In this document: piece after piece, positions 23,288-35,520 of the stretch
Position numbering within the stretch: position 1 is the first letter of the stretch
Layout of the letters: the number at the start of each line of letters is the position of its first letter
Source of the DNA: Calendula officinalis
Taxonomy: Eukaryota > Streptophyta > Magnoliopsida > Asterales > Asteraceae
Assembly: GCA_963853835.1 (NCBI GenBank)
Contig: OY970820.1
Span: 43,064,907 to 43,128,906, forward strand
Length of the DNA: 64,000 nt
Direction of reading: 5' to 3'
Position numbers and translations under genes: made by a program
Notes under the pieces: generated by a model
What the model saw: the letters and a program-made list of their open reading frames with translations, nothing else
What the model was told of the DNA's origin: nothing
The model's database searches: none

Positions 23288-24219
23288 TACATGGTTAGTT
23301 CGTGTATGACAGTTATTTATGACAAATAATCTTCAAAAGCGAACTTGTACTACTCCATTGGGCAAAAAACAAACCGAAACCCAAATTTGGGCATCACTAT
23401 CAACCCAAACACAAATCTCATAATTATAATTGTACACAATGACATCATCAGAATATCAAATCACACATAAATAACCTAAAATATGGAGACCGGGAGTAGA
23501 TATACGACTACTCATCAATTTTCGTGCCATTTTTTGGGTTTTCCACAGACAGAGGCTAAGCAGGCAAAATAGGCTGAAAGGTCAAAAGGCGGTCAAACAT
23601 CCACTTCGCGGACCTAGTCGGTCAACGAAGTCAATAAGAGTCAACACTTTTTTAGCTAATAGGAAAACATCATTAAAAAATAAGTTGAATATGAGGTGGG
23701 CATAGCGATGATAAAGTTATTTGCATGTCACACAGTTTGCTTTTTTGATGGTGTGGGGAAAGGCTGACATTTTAATCATGTGTGTGTGGTTCATAAACCC
23801 CCACACCACAGGAAAAGGTCAAAATTACACTAAACAATCACAAAAAAAAAAACAAATTTGAATGTCCTAATCGAGATTCAACCACCTATAAAATTCACTG
23901 AACTTGCAATTTAAAAAATCTAATTTTCAATTATATCTTTACCCAGGCAAACACGTCGAAGCATCTAACCCCAGCCCTAATTCGTTTAGTTTAGTTCATA
24001 TAAAAATTGACGTCCCTACAAGCGATATCCAAGAAATCATTGATTTTCATTTTATTTTACTTTATTTTGTTTTTTGCATTTTCTAGAACTTGAACATCTA
24101 AGGAGACGATCATAAAAGATAGGCTGATGTGTTTATTTTTCATGTAATGTTATGGTTAATCTTGTTATTCTACAACCATCCATCATTGTTACAACAATTT
24201 AAGAAGTGATGATATAATT
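23288..24219. other. Intergenic region downstream of the OTU gene
   Basis: About 930 bp of AT-rich DNA. The end nearest 24219 should contain the OTU gene's 3' UTR and polyadenylation site on the minus strand. The small open frame at 23904-24086 has no recognisable domain. Nothing else is seen. Confidence 0.5.
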
Positions 24220-24988
24220 CTAAAGTCTAGATCGGGAAGTAGGAATATGTAAAGCATCATAATGACCAAACCCGTGATACAATACTTTTATAGGATCTTG
24301 TGTGCCGCCGTATTCAGCAATCGATATTAGCCCACCCGAATCCTTATCATTCATATACACCGAAATTGGCATCCTGCATAAATATAAAAAAAATAATTTA
24401 ATAACATTTAAATTATCAATTTTTATGCAAATCTTAGATCATCCATAAAGTTGATGAATAAATCACCAGAAAAAAAATAACGGAAAGAGCAACGGGTCAA
24501 GAAGACACAAAAGATTATGTTCCTATAAAATTATAGATTTTCTAAATTTTAATCATTTACAGCGTGAAGATTATTTTTATTTGCCTAATTTCACGAAAAA
24601 TAAAAATGTCATCTTTTATCTTTCGTGTTGATAGACGAGATGGAAAACGAAACAAATGTGATATTGGCGTACTTAAATAACTGTAACCAATTAATAATTA
24701 ATAATACTATAATAACTATTTTGGTAAGACATTTAGGGTCCCATTAATATTTCTTCAAGTGCAATTTTGCCTATAAATAAGCTCATGTGCAAAAACATGT
24801 ACAACAGTTGAAACTAATCACAGCATTTTATTTCCATTTAAAACATGTTTAAATTTTATTACCAGCTCATCATTCCGAATGATGGTTTAACATTCTTTAG
24901 AATTATGTAACCACAATTTTGATGGCTTTTGGTGTTTTGCATGATTATACAACTTAATATGAAAATTGGGATCAAATGTTTATTTGAA

Positions 24989-25044
<56 letters not shown>

Positions 25045-26108
25045 CTTGAGAACATGAGAAGCCATGAGCAATTCAGGTTCACCTCCCCACACATGTGTCT
25101 TCCTAATTTGTGACACATATGAATCAAAGTCTCCTTCAATGAACCTGAATCATTTCATGTGTAAACTAAATGAAATTAATACTAAAATTTATATTGTTAT
25201 TTTATGTTTTTGTGTCTATGAACAGCTCAAAAAGGATGTCAACTCGAGTATGGATATATTGGTAAAATAACATAAACTCACCATTCCGTTTCTTCCCGTC
25301 TTTTCACAAATTCATCCGCCACCTAAAAAGAAGATCCAAAATTTATTAATAAAATAAAATAAAGATTATTATTTGTTGTTAATTATGAATGAAAATCAAA
25401 ACATACTTTGGCCCGTAATTCATCAGCTAATTCTCTTTGAACACTTTCAGTAGGAGCAGGCTTCCCTGATCTTACACATGCTCCATGAGCAACAGCCCGA
25501 AACAAACATCTCCCATCTCCAGGTATTCCTGTACCAATATTTCACCAATTTTTAACCCGTATTGAAAATACAACCCGTTTAGACCCGTTACCCGACCCGT
25601 TTAGCTTACCTATAACTGAATAATCAGTGTGAACTTGCTTCCCATGTGAAAAATTAGCAGCTGATGAACTACACTCATCTTCATTTTTCTCTTTTCCTTC
25701 AGCATAAACGGGCTCAGAACTCGAATTACAAACATATAAGCCCGTTACAACCCCAGCTGAAGCACACCCCTGCATCCAAGATCCAGGTACCAAACTCCAT
25801 TTCATCCTCGAAATAATCCCCTGTTTTGGGAACAAAAGCCTTAAATTCATGTTGCGGGGCCCACCCGAGAGATCAAACCGTGTCTTTTGTGAGCCCCGTT
25901 TAAAACGCATAGCGGTTTTGACAGTTGGTAACTGTAAACTGCTCCTTTGGGCATTTGTTTTTGTGATGTAATTCGGTTTTACAGATCCCAGAGAGAGATG
26001 AAAACAACATGCGTTTGATGCAGATTGAGGCATCACAATTTGGTGGGACCCACCACTTTGATGTATGATGTGTTTTAAGCAGGTTTTAATGGGTGAACAA
26101 GTGATCAT
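24220..26108 (-). CDS. OTU4: OTU-domain cysteine protease (deubiquitinase), OTU4-like
   Basis: Five coding exons on the minus strand, by GT-AG signals: 26108-25610, 25528-25407, 25322-25282, 25144-25046 and 24373-24220. They total 915 bp and give a 304-residue protein with all phases agreeing. Residues 1-165 are a poorly conserved N-terminal region that could hold an organelle-targeting signal. The OTU domain starts at GIPGDGRCLFRAVAHG, with Asp171 and the nucleophile Cys174; HVWGGEPELLMASHVL follows, and the catalytic His is at 291 in GFGHYDAL. OTU enzymes remove ubiquitin from proteins. The domain wording matches Arabidopsis OTU4 (At3g57810) as I recall it. All catalytic residues are present and no frame break is seen. 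Confidence 0.9.
24989..25040. repeat. (GT)n(GA)n microsatellite in OTU intron 4
   Basis: (GT)10 at 24989-25008 is followed directly by (GA)16 to 25040. On the gene's strand it is a pure CT then AC tract beginning 6 bases inside the intron after exon 4. Confidence 0.95.
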
Positions 26109-26137
26109 GGTGTCATGATTTCAAGTTTAATCACTCT

Positions 26138-26580
26138 GCATAAACGGAATATGGTTCAGATTAATGTTTATCAATTCAGATGGAACCAACACACAGAATC
26201 GGAATAAAGTAGCATAGATGATGTGTTTATTCTAATTTATCGCATATATCCAAGTTAAAACAGTCAGCGGTGTAGGTTCTAGCAAATTGAGTTAATAATT
26301 TCAGTTTTTTTGGTAAAAAAAGGAAGCTACGATAAACAATATAAAATTAGGTATACAAATTCTTAAAAAAGAGCATACCTGTTGAATAATTGGAAACTGA
26401 GTTGATCAATTACGGTATCGAAGAGGAAACCCTAATAAAAGAAGAACTGAAATTGGGGAAACGGAATCCAGGAAGAAGATAAAATGCAATTGAAGGAAAG
26501 AATGCGGTGGAAATCTCTCGAAGCTTCTTTTTCTTCCAAGACGATGAGGTTTACAAACCCTGGCTGATTAATACTAAAAC
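26138..26580 (-). other. OTU gene 5' UTR with probable leader intron
   Basis: On the minus strand a donor (CAG|GTATGC, about 26378) and an acceptor (TTTATGCAG near 26139) would remove ~240 bp from the leader just before the start ATG at 26108. Upstream of 26378 is a 200-bp purine-rich stretch fit for the first exon. A tiny upstream ATG (ATG ACA CCA TGA) overlaps the main start. Confidence 0.5.
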
Positions 26581-26679
26581 ATAACATAATTAATACGTAG
26601 TATAAATTTGCAAATAAATTTCATAGTATAAATAATTTAAAGAAAATACGAGCATACTTGCATTTGATTTAAAAACAGG

Positions 26680-26796
26680 TTTTTTCATTGAACCATATTA
26701 TAAATACAGTGTCGGATAGAATTAATCCGTTAGTTGAACCGGATAATAATATTGTTAAGTATTTATGATGCCTCAATTATTTAAATGGTGTACAAA

Positions 26797-26839
<43 letters not shown>

Positions 26840-27075
26840 AGAAAGCATACAAAGTAAATCAAAAACATTCATAACCTAATCTTCAATTAAGTTTATCACT
26901 TTTAAGTTTAAAAATGTATAATAAAATTTGTGTGTTTAAACATGATTTTTTGTGGTTCAACTTGCTAACTCAATTGTATTTTATGTCCAGCCACCGGTTC
27001 CAACCAAGCTATAACCATCAATTTCTGTTTTCCAATGTAATTAGCGGTTCAACCTAGATTTTAAAACATTGCCTA
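26680..27075. repeat. Old repeat copy, CCGGTT-rich family, with 38-bp poly(A)
   Basis: Its ends (an AACAGGTTTTTTCATTGAACC phrase, and TTTTAAAACATTG at 27059-27071) resemble those of the repeat at 53621-55110. A run of 38 A lies at 26800-26837. The TTTTAAAACA(C/T)TG end is hAT-like, but no duplication was found, so the class is uncertain. Confidence 0.4.
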
Positions 27076-28396
27076 TATATTGGACATGGTACAAAATCCT
27101 TACCTTTTCATAAAAAAACACAAAGTAAACACTAATATACTTGTAGTGGAAATGAAGATGGTAATTACTAGGTAACAAACTAGCCCATGATATATCTGTT
27201 GTAAGTTTGGTTAGAGCATTAGGTACCGTCGCGCGCTAAAGCTTGCCATCCTTCATGGCACGCCCAATTGGCGGCGGTGTCACATTATGCGGGGTGTGAG
27301 TGATTCCGTCCGTGAGATTGCTGGCGTGGCTGGAAGAGGAAAGAGGTGAGAGAAGGAATGTTTTTTTGACGTATTTTGTGAGTAAGTTTTTTTAGTGGAT
27401 TTCAAAATAAATATTTTGGGTTGAGTTGTGATTTAAGTTATTTGGGGTGTTAATGTGAAATACTTTTTCTTAACGGCAACACACACTCCCTAATTAACAC
27501 CATTTTATAAAATGCTTGCTTATACGGTGAAGTTGAGCACCCCACCCAAGCATAACCTATTTTCGGTTTTGTTTAGGAAAAAATAATGGATTTCTAGTAT
27601 ATATAAGGAGTTGTTACAAACTTAGTGGTTTTTCAAGATAAATACACAAATTGTTAATGATTTTGCTGTAATTCGTTTATTTTTCTAAATACACTGTTAA
27701 AAACATGTCTAATGTTGCATTAAATGTATTTTTTATAAAAAGTACAAAAAAATCTTCAATTATACATTAAAATCACATTTTTAGTGTAATCATAAGTTAA
27801 AGGAAATATATACACCAAATTTAGTATTAAAAAAACCATCTTCAATGTATACATTTAAATATCACGTCCTAATTAGACGATGACATTTTCGTTCTTGAGC
27901 TGATTTTTGCAAATCAGACGATGATAGAGGCGAGTGCTCGTTTTTTAGATCTTTGAGGGTTTAGTTTGACTTGTGTCAAGTGCAATCCTCTTGTTATTTT
28001 TGTTTTACTTTTGGATTCTGTTCCTTGTTCCGTTTTATTGGAGCTTCTCCATTTTTTGTTGACTCATGTTTGCCTTATAATATAACATATATATTATTGA
28101 TGCATTTGCCTTATAAAAATGCTATTCCTTATTATATAACAACAAACATGTATAAACTATAAGATATATATTCTCTATTGATACCATTTTTTACATTAAC
28201 TTAAAATGTATTTGTGAAATTAGTGTATACATGATTTGAACGAATTGATATAAACATATTCTTTAAGGATCTCTTACCTTTACTCTATTTGAATGTAACT
28301 TTTCTTATATATATATGGAAGATACTCTAAATCACTAACATCTATACACTCGATAAAACTTTATCGGTTAGAGACTATCAGTAAAACCATCACCAA
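27076..28396. other. Intergenic DNA, no gene recognised
   Basis: AT-rich except for a GC-richer block at 27220-27330 that could be a degraded Harbinger-type MITE (GAGC...GCACCCC ends); I could not confirm inverted ends. Small open frames here have no domain. Confidence 0.4.
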
Positions 28397-28413
28397 ACAC
28401 TCGATAAGTCAAA

Positions 28414-28539
28414 CCAAAGGGCCAATGGCCTAGCGGTAAGGTGTTTGCCCTCCATCCTAATAGTCGAGGATTCAAGTCTCATAGTGAACATAGGTGGTTA
28501 TTTAGGAGTAAATTAGATTTGCCGTTCAAAAAAAAAAAA
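28414..28539 (+). mobile_element. tRNA-derived SINE 1
   Basis: The body starts near GGGCCAATGGCCTAGCGGT. It contains an A-box-like TGGCCTAGCGGTAAGG and a B-box-like GGATTCAAGTC about 35 bp later, and ends in a 13-bp poly(A). A 17-bp duplication (ACACTCGATAAGTCAAA) flanks it at 28397-28413 and 28540-28556. These are the marks of LINE-mobilised SINEs. Confidence 0.92.
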
Positions 28540-28556
28540 ACACTCGATAAGTCAAA

Positions 28557-29577
28557 ACTAGAAATAAAACATCAAATTTATTACAAGACATCTTTTCGAA
28601 TACCATGATTGGCCCACTTTCATCTCAATGGGCCCACGTGTAATGTACAGCTTGGCAGATGTAGACAGCCCATCACATTGATAGCGATAACGAAATGGGC
28701 CAACTACCTTGACTGGCCCTCTTTCACCTCAATGGGCCTTTCATGTTTCAAGTTTCTCACAATTCTATACTCGTATTATATAATCAAAATCATGAAAATA
28801 TATTAAAACCGTGTAGGCAAAACGTATAAAGTATTAAGTTTTAGTTATGTTTTTATGTGTATGGGTTCAACTCATCGTTTATACTCAAACTTCATACCAG
28901 TAAAGTCTAACTTAAACAAAGTATGAGACATGTTACCTACACTAGTGCCAACGATTGAAAATCAAATACATCAGTTCACCCTTCTCATTGGTACGACTCT
29001 TCGGTATAGGGTAAGGGGCTTAACTCTTTGTTTGAAGGAAGATGTGAGATGGGTGTTTGGTAGGGCCCAATGTATTTTAATAGGTATTTGGTATTTTTGT
29101 GTCTGTATATTTTATAATAGTGTGGCCCAAAAAACTGAAAAGAATGAGTATTGTTGTCATGATTATATTAGTTGAATGTCGGTCGGAGTGTGAGCTGACG
29201 TGACGCTGATTTTAAAAAAACTGATGGCATCAGTTACATCACTGTTGGCACCGATCTTATATATGACCGATTTGAAAAGAAGAAGAAAACTCATAGTGTT
29301 AACGTGATACTATTGGTTTTACTTTTATTTTTCTATTTTCACTGGCAATATTATGTTTATAAATAATTTTGTTTAATTTATAAGGATTTAAGTCAGAGAG
29401 TCATTAATAAGTTTAAATTTCCTAAAATTTTAAAAACATATAATAAAACTCATAATTTAGTAAAAAATTGGTTTATTAATTGTTATTTATACATTTTTAA
29501 AAATGTTGAGATTGTTACATATAATTTGATTCGTACTTTTGATATATAAGTTACATAAATCCTTATTGAATATTTAA
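28557..29577. other. Intergenic DNA, no gene recognised
   Basis: About 1 kb. Repeated TGGCCCA/TGGGCC words occur at 28610-28740, and an 81-codon open frame at 28930-29175 has no recognisable domain. I see nothing else to support. Confidence 0.4.
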
Positions 29578-30480
29578 GAGTAAGTTACATGGATAGTCCA
29601 TGTGGTTTGACCTGAGTTTTGGATTTGATCCCTAAGTTCCAGAAATTACACCGATGGTCACTAAGTATCGGACTTCGTATCGGTTTTGGTCCCTAAGCCT
29701 AATAGCCGTTAAATTTGGGTTTTAAATCTTGTCACGTGACTTGCACATGAGGGTAGTATAGCCGTTTCACAAAATCAATTGAATCCATAAAATACATCTT
29801 CTCTCTCACCCATCTTCTTCCTCGTACACACCTGCACTCAAACCCACACCGGCTCTTCGATCTCAATTTCCCCACATCATAATAAAACCTTTGATATTAT
29901 TTCATTAATTAACGTTACAAAGGAAGAAGAAATCAGAGATGATCGTATTATAGCTCCATATTCACAGTCAACTTTATTTTCTCATATGCTCTTCTATCTA
30001 CATAAAGATGTAGTTACCTCCTCACAATTAAATCAAAATTTCAAAATATATTGTTACCTAGAGGATGTTTGCTCTCAAATTCCGACACGATTGAAGCTTG
30101 TGAGTCCATGGTACTTTTACCCCAAACCCCCAATTTTCTCGTTCACCGTCTGCTTCACCACCGACTAGCTAATTTCTTTCACAGTTCACTATTAAAATAG
30201 AATTCATCTCCAAGTTAATTTTCATGCTCGGAGTTCACTCAATCTGTGATGATATGTATATCTTGAGATACCAAGTTGGATATGTATAGAGCTTTTGGTA
30301 GACATCGGCTCATATACCGTTCACTCATATCAAATTACGTTAAAACTGCTCTTATTGATAAAGCCCTCCGAGTGTTCGACGAAATGTCTCAGTCAGATTG
30401 TAGAGTTTTCAGCACGATTACAACCAAATTATTGGTGTTTTGTACGTGGTTTGAATCCGTGACGAAGCCTAGGATGATTT
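29578..30480 (+). mobile_element. Truncated MULE carrying a PPR gene fragment
   Basis: The left end, GAGTAAGTTACATGGATAGTCC and onward (TGTGGTTTGACC, TAAGTTCCAGAAATTACACC), is the terminal wording of a common plant MULE family. The interior contains 5'UTR-like sequence and then a PPR coding fragment. Copia B's LTR abuts at 30481 and no right terminus is found, so the MULE is truncated and its TSD cannot be tested. Confidence 0.55.
30276..30480 (+). pseudogene. Captured 5' fragment of a PPR protein gene
   Basis: An ATG opens a frame reading YRAFGRHRLIYRSLISNYV, then a PPR-type helix pair (KALRVFDEMSQSDCRVFS). After about 45 codons the homology moves to the next frame (DYNQIIGV), so a frameshift is present. 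The sequence ends at the Copia B LTR. PPR proteins bind organellar RNA; this short, broken fragment cannot do so and is best read as transposon-captured. Confidence 0.65.
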
Positions 30481-31596
30481 TGTAGGGTTTCGCATGACAC
30501 TGATCGACCACTTGGGTCAACCTCCTAGTATGCTTGGTTCGACCATACTGACCAAGAACATGAACTTGTTCTTGACCGGTTAAAACCAACTAGCTGATTT
30601 AATCCCTAAATACGGAACTGGGATTAAACCTAATCCTTAAACCCTAAAGGATTGGGATGTTGGAGAACTAGATCAGGTTAACAAGAAAGAAACCTTGTAC
30701 GAAGAACTCGAACACACACATTGCTTGTGTGGTTCATTCGACCATCAACCAAAGAACCCTAGCCGAATTCGTCCAAGAGGGAGAAGGGAGAAAAGGGTTT
30801 CCCAAAACATACCTTGTTGATTGCTTAAGATAGATCCACTGATGATGAACAAGTCGAGCGATCTTCTAGTTGATCTAAGCAATGAACTTGGATCTTCAAG
30901 ACTTGAAGAACACGAAGAACACGAAGAACGAAGAACACAAAACTTGTGTTCTTGTCTAGTTTCGGCCGAAGCCAAGGGAGAGGAGGAGAGGGATTTCGTG
31001 AGGTGGTGTAAGGGGTTTTAGGGTTACCCTAAGCCTCTTATTTATATACAAATAAGTTACGTTTAGAACCCTTTAAGTTTAATTAATATTATATCTTTAA
31101 TTAAACTTCCTTTTAACACTTCCATCCATTATAGTTTAACTAGTTTATTATTGTTGCACTTAACTACTAAATGTCTAGTATTAATACACTTATAATTCGG
31201 TGCCCATATACACGAATTATATACTTGTATTTATACTTCTAATAGTTAATTATATAATAACCTTTATATAATTTGTACAACAATATTATCCAATTACTAT
31301 ATGATTTAATAGCTTTAAATCATATCATGGATAACCTTTAATTAATACATTGTATATTTACTCAACTACTAAATGTACAATTGCTTGTATTAATTAGTTA
31401 GTTAAAATGATCTAGTAATAAGTTAAACTTAACTTAATACTTAACTGATTCATAATGACTATTATGAATCATTCCTCTTCGTAGTATCATTGCTTATCTT
31501 GCTCGTATTACATGTACTCACCGGTGTGACCCTTAAGTGTTTCGTAGGCATGGATGTATCATCATAGGTTAACTAACTGTGCACATAATTCCTTCA
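30481..31596 (-). repeat. Copia B LTR (~1,116 bp)
   Basis: Plus-strand limits are TGTAGGGTTTCGC and CATAATTCCTTCA; the latter nearly matches the corresponding end of Copia A (CATAAATCCTTCA). It shares with A the GTGTGACCCTTAAGTG box (31524-31539) and the TTAATTAAACTTCC stretch. The small ORFs on both strands (30745-31021) lie within the LTR and are not supported as genes. Confidence 0.75.
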
Positions 31597-33129
31597 GACT
31601 CCCACTTGTGCAAGTCTGTAACCTTTGTCTTAATGATACAAGCTACAGTGGCCTTCTAGATGGGCATGTAGGTAACCAACCCATAAAAACAGCTTACGTA
31701 ACCCAGGTATAGTTTATGAAAAACTCTTTAATAGCGTCTCCTAGTAAAGAACACTCTCTCTTTACTTCTTGGGCAAACTATGTTAGGCTCATCCCTTGCA
31801 GCACGATATTTGTGATAACGAATACGAGAATGGCAGAAATTATCAACTCCTGTATTCGAAATCATTTTATGACTTCTTGATTCAAACTGATGTGATAAAC
31901 GACAAAGAACAAATCAGTTCGTTTGGGCACGACCGTGCACTTGCCAGTTTCTTATCAAGTCAAAGGACCTATAAATATCTCTCCTAAAGAGGAGGTGCAA
32001 TTACCATCTTGTATACTTCGATTTAAAATACAACTTCCTTTGTACCCAGTATCTTCCTCGTATGACAAACGTATTTCAGAATTGTCTGAGTTGAACCAAA
32101 GCACATTAGTCATTGTATCCTAAACCAAATATCTCAGGCTTAAGGACAATCCTAATGAACAATACTTTTGAACTTTTCAACCACGAAGTATTGTCACGGT
32201 GGTCAATCCAATATTCGTTGAGCATCCAACAGAATATCACCGATATTTGGTTTACACAAAACTTGTGTAGCTATCTTCGAAGATCTTTCGAATCTACCAC
32301 CAAATACCGCGATGACGTTAACGTCCCATCAAGGTTCCCACCAAAACGAGTAGTCACGGATTTTGTGTCTTCTTGAATAAATAGACTTTTATTCATGGAT
32401 CTTGTAAAACACACAAAGTCTGAATAAGAATGATATTAACTCAAGTATTATTCCTCACTTGACATAGATACTGAATTATTACTGGATCATCACTTATTCT
32501 TTTCGTTCGTGTTGATTACTTAATGATTCTTACAAACTTAATTGTAACTTTATCACTAAACCAATCATTTCTATTAAACTAAAGACATAAGATGAGTACT
32601 TAGGAATACTATTACTTTTGTCTTTGCTAGATATTGTTCTTGCAACAATCTAGAACATATTCTAGTCTTGCCTTTATGTAATTCGGTAAACATAGGAGGA
32701 TTGGAAATTAACTCCTTAGTTTCTTGAATTCATAAAACTATCCTTGTAACTAAAGCCTCTTTTAGTTACTTGATTTGTAGATATTCTTACTAGTTAAAGA
32801 AATTTCCTTAAATGACTATGTTATCCACTGAACGGTTAACAACCTATTAGATATGCAGTAATTAATCACAAGACTTGTGATCACGCTATTAGGTTTGCAA
32901 TAATCTAATTAACGATCATTTATTATTTCTCTTAACTCTTTGGCTAACGACTTGGTAAAACCTTATTGTTAATGTCTTAATAACTTACTGAATTCATCAA
33001 CATCTTTAATGAATTACGTTAGTCTTAGCTCCCACTTACTTTTATGGAAATTAAGCATCTCTTAAACTACTAATTTGACCTATTCAATAACTTGTAGTTC
33101 AATCTTTTAAGAATTCTATCAATAATTAA

Positions 33130-33720
33130 GATCATCCTTTGGATTTGCGAATATCCAACATTCCTGTTTAGGGAATTATGATCTTCATTGATTATTGTAT
33201 CCAACAAGTATAAAACACTTGAAGTGATACTATCAATTCTTAAACACATTAGTATTCCTTTAAGAATCTTATTTAATGCCAAAGTCATTACTTGGATTTA
33301 TCAAATTTCCATTAATCCTATTAGGGAATTATGACTTGATTAAATATTGTATTTATTACAAGTATAAAAGACTTGCAATAATACCTTTTAATTCTTAAAT
33401 ACTTTAATATAGTTTGTCCTTTTTGAGAGTCATTTAATGTCTAAGTCATTTTACTTGGATTATTCGAATATCCAATTATTCCTATTAGGGAATTATGACT
33501 TCATTAAATATTGTATTTATTACAAGTATAAAAGACTTGCAATAATACCTTTTAATTCTTAAATACTTTAATATAGTTTGTCCTTTTTGAGAGTCATTAA
33601 ATGTCTAAGTCATTTTACTTGGATTATTCGAATATCCAATTATTCCTATTAGGGAATTATGACTTCATTAAATCCTTTACTACAATTATAAGAGACTTGT
33701 AATAATACTCTTAAAGTCTA
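33130..33720. repeat. Tandem ~165-bp repeats inside Copia B
   Basis: About four copies, the middle two nearly identical, of a unit containing ATTCCTATTAGGGAATTATG and CAAGTATAAAAGACTTGCAA. They lie where pol would be expected. Each unit contains short inverted repeats (TCCCTAAT-type). No coding content. Confidence 0.8.
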
Positions 33721-34399
33721 TCTTGATTATATCCAATATAATCATACTATATTAATACTAATACTTTAAAACTTTCTATCATAAGTAATGACTATTACTT
33801 AAGATGTTTTAACTAAGTTCAATAACTCTTGAACCTCATGCTTCCATATAACTCTTAAATACTTTTATTAGAAAAACTTTCTAATTACTAGTATCTAAAT
33901 ACCTTGAGCTATCAAGACATTATTTATACAACAATCAAACAAATATATAAAACATGAAATATAAGTAAATCAAAACTTGACTTACAATCTAGTCATAAAC
34001 CTTGACTAGTGTAATTATCACACATGCACACAATATAAGTCAACCATGGATTCGAAATTTATTTAAAACCAAAATAAAACTTGTTTTAACATAAAAAGAA
34101 AATTATCCAAACAATAAAATAAGATTGTTTTAATGAATCCATATAAATATTGAATTATAAAAACTTGGTGCTCGTGGGATCATCACCATCTCATGCCGGT
34201 CATCTCACTTATCATCTTATGCAATAAACGATTGCTAAAGTTGAGTTACTTGTAATAAACCTTTACAAGTAGGAAGCGAGTATCTAGAAGTTGGTCAAGT
34301 TAACTAAGGAGCAAGCATTGCCTCCTACCCTTTGACCCTTGCCACTACCAAGACACCGTTTCTCGGTCCTTGTTTGGCTTTACCTTCTTGACCTTTTTG

Positions 34400-34987
34400 T
34401 TTGACTTCATTGCCCTCTAGGCACATCGTGGCTGGGATCGGTTTTATCCTTTCCCTTTCCACTGCGCCTCTTTCTCTGATCACTACCATCATCGGTTACT
34501 ACGAGATCATTCTTAAACTTGGTCCCCAAATCAACTCAGTAGTCATGAGCATGGAATGTAGCTCATCAATGGATTGCTCCATGTTATGCATGTTGTAGTT
34601 GACTACATAAGACTTATAGTCATCTAACAACGAGTTGAGTATCATTACTGTTGCTAACTGCAACGGTACTGGGTATCCTATTCATTCAAGATGATCCATG
34701 TGCTCTTTCATTTTCATGACGTGAGCATTTACCGATGATCCCTTAACCATCTTGCAAGATTTGAACACCCTATAAGCGTAATATGCTTATCCTAGTTCAT
34801 TTCTAGCATTCGCGGTAGGAGCATTTAGTATTGCTTTTTCTAGGACATTTCCTTTTCTCTCATGCGTAAGCATAATCCGAAGATCACGCTTCCAATAGAG
34901 AAACATTGACCCAGTCAATTCGTCCTTTTCTAGAAACAAGCGTAGTGAGAGATTGTTAGTACGTGTCGCTATAGTTGTTGCTGCCAT
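34400..34987 (-). pseudogene. Copia B gag remnant
   Basis: The minus-strand ATG at 34987 opens a 66-codon frame with the Copia gag N-terminal pattern (ELTGSMFLYWKRDLRIMLTHE, compare KLDGTNFVDWSRNLRIVL in Copia C). A stop follows and gag-like wording persists with several stops to about 34400. It is non-functional. Confidence 0.7.
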
Positions 34988-35069
34988 CTACAAATCAAAT
35001 CCAATTTAATTAGTAATCATCAATAAACATTCTCTAGAATTTATTATAAACCCATAATTAATATTTTAG

Positions 35070-35520
35070 GCCTAGGATCCATATATCACATTCTCGCCGC
35101 CAGGTTTGGGCACTTCCCGACAAGACATGCTATTTCTGGTAGGTAACATCCTTACCGATCGTATCAAGACTTGACACGATTCCTAGGGGTCGTAGAATCT
35201 TTAGACTTATAACTTATTACAACTTTGTACAATCTAATTGTACATTTCTAAGTTAGTAATAAAGTCTAGTATGTTTATTCTACTCAAGTACTTTTTGGGC
35301 CGGGACTCCCGATTATCACCAAAGTAGATCAGACCATCTAAGACAATGCGATGCTCTGCACCGGGACTCCCGATTATCACAGAACCTTACGCACCCTAAC
35401 ACTCGCAATGATTTGAATCCATATCTAAGGTTCTTTATCCTTACGATATGAATATCGTTTAACAAGTGAGGTGTTCCATTAGGTGGATAGTACTTAGATC
35501 TAAGATTTTCTTGGGTTTGT
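35070..35520 (-). other. Copia B leader block conserved with Copia A
   Basis: The order of phrases is shared nearly base for base with 16310-16680 of Copia A: a GGTTTGGGCACTTCCC phrase, two CGGGACTCCCGATTATCAC copies (about 35303 and 35360), a block beginning CACCCTAACACTCGCAATG and a GAGGTGTTCCATTAG phrase. LTRs and gag of the two families are much less alike, so this leader is under constraint or recently exchanged. Confidence 0.75.

Noticed and set aside
27210..27560. Harbinger-type MITE
   Set aside because: GAGC.../...GCACCCC ends are suggestive but inverted similarity and a TTA/TAA duplication could not be confirmed.
28414..28500. tRNA gene
   Set aside because: A- and B-box-like words are present, but there is no cloverleaf, and the 17-bp TSD and poly(A) show a SINE.
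30745..31021. Small ORFs on both strands in the Copia B LTR
   Set aside because: Low-complexity frames over an LTR, not conserved in Copia A.
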